DNA of 64,000 nucleotides from assembly GCA_031253755.1 (NCBI GenBank), contig JAIRVT010000050.1:27785-91784 (forward strand), given 5' to 3'. The DNA is from Enterobacteriaceae bacterium. GTDB taxonomy: Bacteria > Pseudomonadota > Gammaproteobacteria > Enterobacterales > Enterobacteriaceae. Each line of letters opens with the position of its first letter. Positions within the stretch are counted from its first letter, which is position 1. This document shows, piece by piece, positions 58,270-64,000 of this stretch. A model generated the notes under the pieces. It had not been told where the DNA came from, did no database searches, and saw only the letters and a program-made list of their open reading frames with translations. The position numbers and the translations under genes were made by a program.

Positions 58270-59961
58270 TTGGAAAAAGTCTGGCTAAAACATTATCCGG
58301 CAGGTGTTCCGGCAGAAATTGATCCCGATCGTTATTCGTCATTGGTGGAAATGTTTGAAAATGCCGTGGCATGTTACGCCGATCAGGTCGCCTTTATTAA
58401 TATGGGTGAAGTTGTCACTTTCCGTAAACTGGAAGAACGAAGCCGTGCTTTTGCTGCTTACTTACAAAATGGATTGGGGCTGAAAAAAGGGGATCGGGTG
58501 GCATTAATGATGCCAAACCTGTTGCAATATCCCATCGCGCTTTTTGGTATTCTGCGTGCCGGAATGGTAGCGGTTAATGTTAACCCGCTATACACACCGC
58601 GTGAATTAGAGCATCAACTCAATGACAGCGGCACGTCAGCCATCGTTATTGTTTCTAATTTTGCACACACGTTAGAAAAAATCGTTTTCAATACATCGGT
58701 CAAGCATGTCATTTTGACACGCATGGGCGATCAGTTATCACGCCCGAAAGGGACGCTTGTCGATTTCGTCGTAAAATATGTTAAGCGTCTGGTGCCCAAA
58801 TACCATTTACCGGATGCCATTTCATTTCGCAGCGTTATCCAAAAAGGGTATCGCATGCAATATGTCAGGCCAGAGGTGAATAACGAAGATCTGGCTTTCC
58901 TGCAATATACCGGCGGTACAACCGGTGTGGCAAAAGGCGCTATGCTGACTCACCGGAATATGTTAGCGAACATTGAGCAGGTCAAAGTCAGTTACGCACC
59001 GTTGTTGCGCCCAAGGCAGGAGCTGGTTGTCACCGCGTTACCGCTATACCATATTTTTGCTCTCACCATCAATTGCCTGTTGTTTACGGAACTGGGCGGG
59101 CAAAACCTATTGATCACCAACCCGCGCGACGTAAACGGGACAATTAAAGAGTTATCCCGTTATAAATTTACTGCGCTGTCCGGCGTCAACACCTTATTTA
59201 ATGCTTGGCTGAACAATGCGGAATTCCAGAAACTGGATTTTTCTGCATTACGGCTGGTGGTCGGTGGCGGTATGGCGGTGCAGAGCGCCGTTGCTGATAA
59301 ATGGGAAAAACTGACCGGTTGTCACCTGCTTGAAGGCTATGGCCTGACGGAATGTGCACCTTTAGTGTCGGCGAATCCGTATAATCTGAAACACCATAGT
59401 GGCAGCATTGGCTTTCCGACGCCTTCGACAGAAATCCGGCTGGTGGATGATAACGGCAATGATGTTCCTCAGGGTGAATCGGGCGAAATGTGGGTACGTG
59501 GGCCTCAGGTAATGAAAGGTTACTGGAATCATCCTGAAGCAACAGCTGACGTGTTAAAAGACGGCTGGCTGGCGACCGGAGACATTGCCAACATAGACGA
59601 AAATGGCTTCTTCCATATTGTTGACCGGAAAAAAGATATGATCCTGGTTTCCGGTTTCAATGTCTATCCGAATGAACTGGAAGACGTGGTGTCTTCTCAC
59701 CCCAAAGTATTAGAATCAGCCGCCATTGGCGTTCCAAGTAAAAACTCCGGTGAAATTGTCAAAATATTTGTTGTGCGTAAGGATGCCAGTTTAACGGAAG
59801 ATGAGCTTAAGGCTCATTGCCGCCGTTATCTGACGGCTTATAAGGTCCCGAAAATTGTTGAGTTCCGGGATGAATTACCGAAATCCAATGTCGGTAAGAT
59901 TCTGCGAAAAGAACTGCGCAATGAAGAAGTAAACAAAGCGAATGAACAAACTGGAAAGTGA
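58270..59961 (+). CDS. fadD: Long-chain fatty acid-CoA ligase FadD
   Basis: A 563-residue acyl-CoA synthetase (E. coli 561) that activates imported fatty acids for beta-oxidation. The AMP-binding motif [13 protein letters not shown] is near residue 213, GYGLTE near 357, and the ACS signature [11 protein letters not shown] near 433. The start is TTG at 58270, as in E. coli fadD, with AGGAG 8 bases upstream and the conserved [11 protein letters not shown]-terminus. It is adjacent to an NRPS cluster, so it could also supply acyl-CoA for lipopeptide initiation, though its context is otherwise ancestral. Confidence 0.97.
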   Translation: MEKVWLKHYPAGVPAEIDPDRYSSLVEMFENAVACYADQVAFINMGEVVTFRKLEERSRAFAAYLQNGLGLKKGDRVALMMPNLLQYPIALFGILRAGMVAVNVNPLYTPRELEHQLNDSGTSAIVIVSNFAHTLEKIVFNTSVKHVILTRMGDQLSRPKGTLVDFVVKYVKRLVPKYHLPDAISFRSVIQKGYRMQYVRPEVNNEDLAFLQYTGGTTGVAKGAMLTHRNMLANIEQVKVSYAPLLRPRQELVVTALPLYHIFALTINCLLFTELGGQNLLITNPRDVNGTIKELSRYKFTALSGVNTLFNAWLNNAEFQKLDFSALRLVVGGGMAVQSAVADKWEKLTGCHLLEGYGLTECAPLVSANPYNLKHHSGSIGFPTPSTEIRLVDDNGNDVPQGESGEMWVRGPQVMKGYWNHPEATADVLKDGWLATGDIANIDENGFFHIVDRKKDMILVSGFNVYPNELEDVVSSHPKVLESAAIGVPSKNSGEIVKIFVVRKDASLTEDELKAHCRRYLTAYKVPKIVEFRDELPKSNVGKILRKELRNEEVNKANEQTGK

Positions 59962-60012
59962 TTTTTAAAAGATAATGGCTGCAAATTGCTTGTCATATCA
60001 GTCTGTCATATC

Positions 60013-60040
60013 AATAACGCCGGTTTTTACCGGCGTTATT
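60013..60040. terminator. Terminator hairpin between convergent fadD and the ABC exporter
   Basis: Perfect 11-pair stem AATAACGCCGG / CCGGCGTTATT with loop TTTTTA, between convergent genes. Confidence 0.75.
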
Positions 60041-60068
60041 GTGTATATATGACGAACAATCAAAGAAT

Positions 60069-61718
60069 CTAACTGTCGAGAAGTTGACCATTCTCCAGCT
60101 TGATACAATGATCAGCCAAGTGGAAAAAACGGTCATCATGGGTAATCGCCAGTACCGCTTTACCTCGTGCTGCTAATTCGGGCAATAATTCCTGATAGAA
60201 CACCGTCTTAAATAACGGGTCTTGATCTGCGGCCCACTCATCAAACAAATAAAATGGCCGATCTTCCAAATAGGCAACCACCAGAGCGAGGCGTTTCCGT
60301 TGCCCTTGTGACAGGTCACGGGTTGAAAAGCTCCCATCCTGAATGGTGACCTTTTGTTCCAAATGCAGCTTGGTGAGCAGGGCATTCGCACGGGCATCCA
60401 GTGTTGAACCGGGATCACTCAAGCCGGCAAGTGTCTCAAAAAGATGGAAATCAGAAAAAATGGCGGAAAATAGCTGACGATAGCTGGCCCGGTTGCTGTC
60501 GGTAACCGGATGGCCATCAACAGTAATGGTGCCGCTTTCTGGTGTATAAAGACCACTCAGCAATTTAGCCAGCGTTGTTTTGCCACTGCCGTTGCCACCG
60601 ATCAGAAACGTAATTTCCCCACGTTTTAGCGCCATATCGATTGGACCAAGCTGAAACAGGCTGTCTTCTTTTTCACGATAATAACTGTGAGTAAGACCGG
60701 ACAGACTCAGCACATTCGCTTCACCAAATTCGTTGGCAGAAACGAGTTCTCCAACATGATCCTGTTCAGTCAGTTCGGACAGTACGTTACTGATGCGATT
60801 TAGTGAAACGCGGGCGATATTCAGTGATGGAATACTGTTCAGCAAACCATCCAACGGCATCAATATGAACAGGAATATAATCACGTAACCCGCAAGTGTT
60901 GCTGCTTGAAGTCCCGGTATCACTGCCGGTGCGAAGATAATCACGCCAAGAAAGATATAAAACAGCAAAAATATCCAACCGGCACCAAAAGAATAAACAC
61001 TGAAAGCCCGGCTGCGATGTTGGCGCACCGCATCAATTTCGTGATTCAGTGAATGGGTGAAAAAAGCCTGAGCGCGTGAGAAGTGCAATTTCAACTCCTT
61101 CGCTCCGGTAAATAGCGCATTGAAATGATTGAATAAGCGATCTTGTGATTTGCCGGCTGCGTTAAACGAATAGATTGCACTGGTTCCGCCGAAACCATAA
61201 CCCAGTGAACCAATGACAATCACCGCCAGAGCCAGAAAGAATACCGGCAACGACAGCCAAGCCAGATAACCCAGACACCCTAACACAACGGAACTCTGCA
61301 TCACGATATTGGGCAGGGTGAAGAACAGCAGTGACACATTAGTTGTATCATCGGTAATGATCGATTGGGCACGAGAAGCGCCCAATATTTCAATTTGCCG
61401 GAGAGAAGCGAGGGCAACACGTTCTGAAATAAGCTCGCGCATCCTTGCCATCGTATTTTGACTGAGTCTGGCGAAAACCACGCCACTGAGTATGCGACAG
61501 GCAATAGCCAGCACAACCATGATACAAAAATACCCGGCGAGCCGTTGATAGCTCTCGCCGGAGGTGGTGACAGCCCGGTTGATCAGTGTGATTAAGGCAA
61601 CACTGGAAATGCCATTAACAAAGGTGGCGAAAATGGCAATGGCAAGAACCCACCGCGAGCGGTGCAACAGTGAAAACAAAATATGATGGGTCGGTTGTTT
61701 ACTCGTTGACGTCTTCAT
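60069..61718 (-). CDS. Cyclic-peptide export ABC transporter (PvdE/SyrD type)
   Basis: A 549-residue half-transporter: a six-helix membrane domain (residues ~20-300) fused to an ATPase. Walker A is [10 protein letters not shown] (about residue 365), the signature is [12 protein letters not shown], and Walker B is [13 protein letters not shown], whose DEWAADQDP form is characteristic of siderophore and cyclic-peptide exporters such as PvdE and SyrD. The ATG at 61718 overlaps the NRPS stop by four bases (ATGA) and has CTGGAG upstream, so it is translationally coupled. It almost certainly exports the NRPS product. Confidence 0.92.
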   Translation of the reverse strand: MKTSTSKQPTHHILFSLLHRSRWVLAIAIFATFVNGISSVALITLINRAVTTSGESYQRLAGYFCIMVVLAIACRILSGVVFARLSQNTMARMRELISERVALASLRQIEILGASRAQSIITDDTTNVSLLFFTLPNIVMQSSVVLGCLGYLAWLSLPVFFLALAVIVIGSLGYGFGGTSAIYSFNAAGKSQDRLFNHFNALFTGAKELKLHFSRAQAFFTHSLNHEIDAVRQHRSRAFSVYSFGAGWIFLLFYIFLGVIIFAPAVIPGLQAATLAGYVIIFLFILMPLDGLLNSIPSLNIARVSLNRISNVLSELTEQDHVGELVSANEFGEANVLSLSGLTHSYYREKEDSLFQLGPIDMALKRGEITFLIGGNGSGKTTLAKLLSGLYTPESGTITVDGHPVTDSNRASYRQLFSAIFSDFHLFETLAGLSDPGSTLDARANALLTKLHLEQKVTIQDGSFSTRDLSQGQRKRLALVVAYLEDRPFYLFDEWAADQDPLFKTVFYQELLPELAARGKAVLAITHDDRFFHLADHCIKLENGQLLDS

Positions 61719-64000
61719 TTTGGCTCCAGAATCTCCGTACACAGTAAAGTGGCAAGTTGCCTGACGTGTGGGTTGGATAGCATTGTCATGTGATTACCGG
61801 ATATGGATACGGTATTGAGCTGAGTCACATGATTACGCCAGCCATTTTCGTGAGTGGCTATGTCATCACGATCATCCTCTTTGGCGCTCACCAGATAAAC
61901 GGGGCCGTCAAAGTGGATATGTGGTGCATAGTTCGTATTCAGGTTGGCCTGCATCACCTGAACGATGCCCTGTAACAGCGATACCTCCGTATTTGCCGGG
62001 AACACGCCGGCATTGATTAAAGCCTGAAGCAAAAGACGGAGCTGCTCATCTGCTGTCAAAGGCGCGAAATCCTGTCTTGTCAGTGTTAATGGCTGAGGCA
62101 GCATTAAGTCATAAATACCGATCAATTCCATGAGCGTTTCAATCCGGCCGACAACTTTCGGGAAGCCATTTTGCGAATTATCACGCTGTAGATCAGGTGC
62201 GTCACTGTCCACCAGAGTAAGAGCCGCGACTATTTCTCCCTGCGCCTGTAATTGCAAGGCAATTTCAAAAGCCAGCCAGCCACCGAAAGAGTGCCCCAAC
62301 AGGTGATAAGGGCCATAAGGCTGCACCTGACGGAGTGCCTTAATATAGTCGCGGGCTGTGCCTTCGACACTGATATGCGGTGGCAGGTGTGTGTTTGTCA
62401 GTCCACGGGATTGAAGGGCATGCACAGGCAACTGCGGGGGAAGAGCCAACGCCAGCTCAATGAACGCGGAAGCGCTGGCACCGGCGCCGGGAATACAGAA
62501 CAGTGGCGGAACAGAATCAACGCCTTGTTGGATGATGACATCCGGGGAATAGGCATCGGATAACAAGTGCCCGGTGATTGCATCAGCCAATTGGTTGATG
62601 CAGGGGAATTGCAGGATCGTGTAGTGATCTCCGCCAATAGGCTGGAGCACAGAATGCTCTCCGACAATATCACGCCAGCCATGCCAGTTATCGAACCCGG
62701 CAGTCAAATCATCGGCGGTATAAAGATGAACGGGCAAAGACGAAGCTGATGGGGCGTATCTTTGGTTAAGCTGGATGATCAATTCCAGCGTCCGGATATA
62801 TAAGAGCATATCCTCCTTTTTAAGATCTGCCGGTAACCATCGGAATACGTCATAATTGCGTAATTGATAAAGTTCATCGGTATCCGCTAAATCAGGATTA
62901 TTCTCCTCCAGATATTGGATAAGCCTGCTGATATTTTCCAGCTGTTCATCGACAGGTCTCTGGTTGCCTGTTTCACACTCAGGCAAATTATAAGAATCGA
63001 TCATACCGACGTAGCCGACTTCTTCGCCGTCATCAGCCAATTGCAGAGCAATCTCGTAAGCGATGGTTCCGCCGATAGACCAGCCTGCCAGATGATAGGG
63101 CCCGTGGGGCTGAACCCGGCGAATGGCCTCAATATGGTAAGCAGCAAGCTCTTCAATAGAGGCTGGTGGATTCTCGACGGTATGCAGTCCCAGCGCCTGT
63201 AGCCCATAAATCGGCAGATCTGTCGGTAGCAAAGTGAGCAGCCGTGAATAAACCAGCAAATCACCCATAACTTCGTGTATCAGGAATAATGGCGGTAAAT
63301 TACCGGCAGGCCTTAAAGGCACCGGATTTGCCGCCAAAGGTGAGCTGGGTTTGGTGGAATGGTGGCTGATTGTTGACGCCAGATCACATAATGTCGGATG
63401 AGCGAATAACGTGGCTAACGAGATTACCATACCTTGCTTGTTTATCTGGCTCAGCAATCGTACAGCAATCAGCGAATGCCCGCCCAGCTCAAAGAAATTG
63501 TCATGGCGTCCGACCTGCTCCAGCCTCAGCAGTTCCTGCCAGATTTGCGCCAGCATCTCCTCGGTTTCACCCTGCGGCGGCTCATAACCACTTGATACAA
63601 CAGCCGTTTGATCCGGTGCCGGCAGCGCTTTGCGGTCGAGTTTGCCGTTCGGTGTCAGCGGGAACGCATCCAGCGTCACAAAGGCGCTGGGCAGCATATA
63701 ATCCGCTAATCGGGTTTGCAGTTGCTCACGCAGGCTGGCAGCCGTCAACGTCATATCAGGCTGTGGCACAAGGTAGGCCACCAGACGTTTTTCGTACGAT
63801 TTGTTTTCACAGATAGCGTTTTCATGAATCGCGTCTTCATGAATCGCGTCTTCACGGGCGATCACAACAGCCTCTCTGACGCCGTCACAGGCGGCCAGTT
63901 GCGTTTCAATTTCTCCCAATTCAATGCGGAATCCGCGGATCTTGACCTGAAAATCATTGCGGCCGAGATACTCGATATTGCCGTCCGGCAGCCAGCGGCC
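61715..64000 (-). CDS. Non-ribosomal peptide synthetase, C-terminal part with tandem thioesterases
   Basis: The frame is open across the right edge, so 761 C-terminal residues are seen and the 5' end is outside. Order: end of an adenylation domain ([21 protein letters not shown]8 region), A10 [12 protein letters not shown], a carrier protein with FFELGGHSL (phosphopantetheine Ser), then two type I thioesterases. TE1 has GWSIGG and a GGDHYTI His; TE2 has GHSFGG and a SGNHMTM His, so both look active. The A subdomain carries a tandem repeat of Glu-Asp-Ala-Ile-His near residues 50-70. Tandem TEs are typical of cyclic lipopeptide synthetases and release or cyclise the chain. The product is unknown; Xenorhabdus PAX-type lipopeptides are one candidate. 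Confidence 0.93.
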   Translation of the reverse strand, partial: GRWLPDGNIEYLGRNDFQVKIRGFRIELGEIETQLAACDGVREAVVIAREDAIHEDAIHENAICENKSYEKRLVAYLVPQPDMTLTAASLREQLQTRLADYMLPSAFVTLDAFPLTPNGKLDRKALPAPDQTAVVSSGYEPPQGETEEMLAQIWQELLRLEQVGRHDNFFELGGHSLIAVRLLSQINKQGMVISLATLFAHPTLCDLASTISHHSTKPSSPLAANPVPLRPAGNLPPLFLIHEVMGDLLVYSRLLTLLPTDLPIYGLQALGLHTVENPPASIEELAAYHIEAIRRVQPHGPYHLAGWSIGGTIAYEIALQLADDGEEVGYVGMIDSYNLPECETGNQRPVDEQLENISRLIQYLEENNPDLADTDELYQLRNYDVFRWLPADLKKEDMLLYIRTLELIIQLNQRYAPSASSLPVHLYTADDLTAGFDNWHGWRDIVGEHSVLQPIGGDHYTILQFPCINQLADAITGHLLSDAYSPDVIIQQGVDSVPPLFCIPGAGASASAFIELALALPPQLPVHALQSRGLTNTHLPPHISVEGTARDYIKALRQVQPYGPYHLLGHSFGGWLAFEIALQLQAQGEIVAALTLVDSDAPDLQRDNSQNGFPKVVGRIETLMELIGIYDLMLPQPLTLTRQDFAPLTADEQLRLLLQALINAGVFPANTEVSLLQGIVQVMQANLNTNYAPHIHFDGPVYLVSAKEDDRDDIATHENGWRNHVTQLNTVSISGNHMTMLSNPHVRQLATLLCTEILEPK

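Noticed and set aside
58270..59961. fadD as a dedicated starter enzyme of the NRPS cluster
   Set aside because: It is the clear orthologue of E. coli fadD, with the same TTG start, FadR-like box and tsaB-fadD neighbourhood; a terminator separates it from the convergent exporter.
60069..64000. Firm assignment of the NRPS as the PAX peptide cluster
   Set aside because: The exporter and tandem thioesterases are compatible, but no specificity-determining part of an adenylation domain lies in the window.

Overview
The window looks like a chromosomal segment of an entomopathogenic member of the Enterobacterales, most likely Xenorhabdus (Photorhabdus is second choice). This is inferred from E. coli-like gene order with clearly diverged proteins, moderate-to-low GC, AT-rich insertions, a family of short palindromic intergenic repeats, and an NRPS with a cyclic-peptide-type exporter. 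No rRNA, CRISPR array, intact insertion sequence or prophage was seen.

Layout. 1-9127: the start of adhE (minus strand), then two tandem oppA genes and oppBCDF, an oligopeptide importer; a Fur-type box and an FNR-like site lie between adhE and oppA. 9210-10721: an isolated, AT-rich gene encoding a fusion of a branched-polyamine-synthase (BpsA) domain, a zinc ribbon and a SpeD-like pyruvoyl decarboxylase domain with altered active-site positions. 11245-12119: a small membrane protein and two identical tandem tRNA-Ser(GGA) genes. 12308-20457: a TetR/MFS pair, ghrA, ycdY, yceB, mdtH, rimJ and murJ. 20532-23020: an orphan small gene and argS.

23315-32731 is an insertion between argS and cutC: a divergent LysR regulator and eight co-directional genes (aldo/keto reductase, MFS transporter, second aldo/keto reductase, FAD monooxygenase, AfsA-type hotdog protein, HAD-IB phosphatase, fatty-acid-hydroxylase-type membrane protein, PrpF-type isomerase). 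An AfsA homologue beside a HAD phosphatase recalls the streptomycete genes that make gamma-butyrolactone and furan signals, so this is the best candidate in the window for an undescribed small-molecule pathway.

33306-53544 is mostly conserved housekeeping sequence: cutC, cmoB/cmoA (tRNA wobble modification), an AlaX-like tRNA-editing protein, aspS, nudB, yebC, ruvC and ruvAB (recombination), znuCB and znuA around a long Zur-type palindrome, mepM, lpxM, azlCD, pykA, hexR and zwf. HexR, pykA and zwf form a carbon-flux regulon, with a HexR-like box in front of zwf. 53725-59961: an orphan effector-like protein, yoaB, yoaA, tsaB and fadD (with a FadR-like box).

60069-64000: on the minus strand, the 3' end of an NRPS gene (end of an A domain, carrier protein and two tandem thioesterases) overlapping by four bases a PvdE/SyrD-type ABC exporter. 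This is the edge of a non-ribosomal cyclic (lipo)peptide cluster that continues beyond the window.
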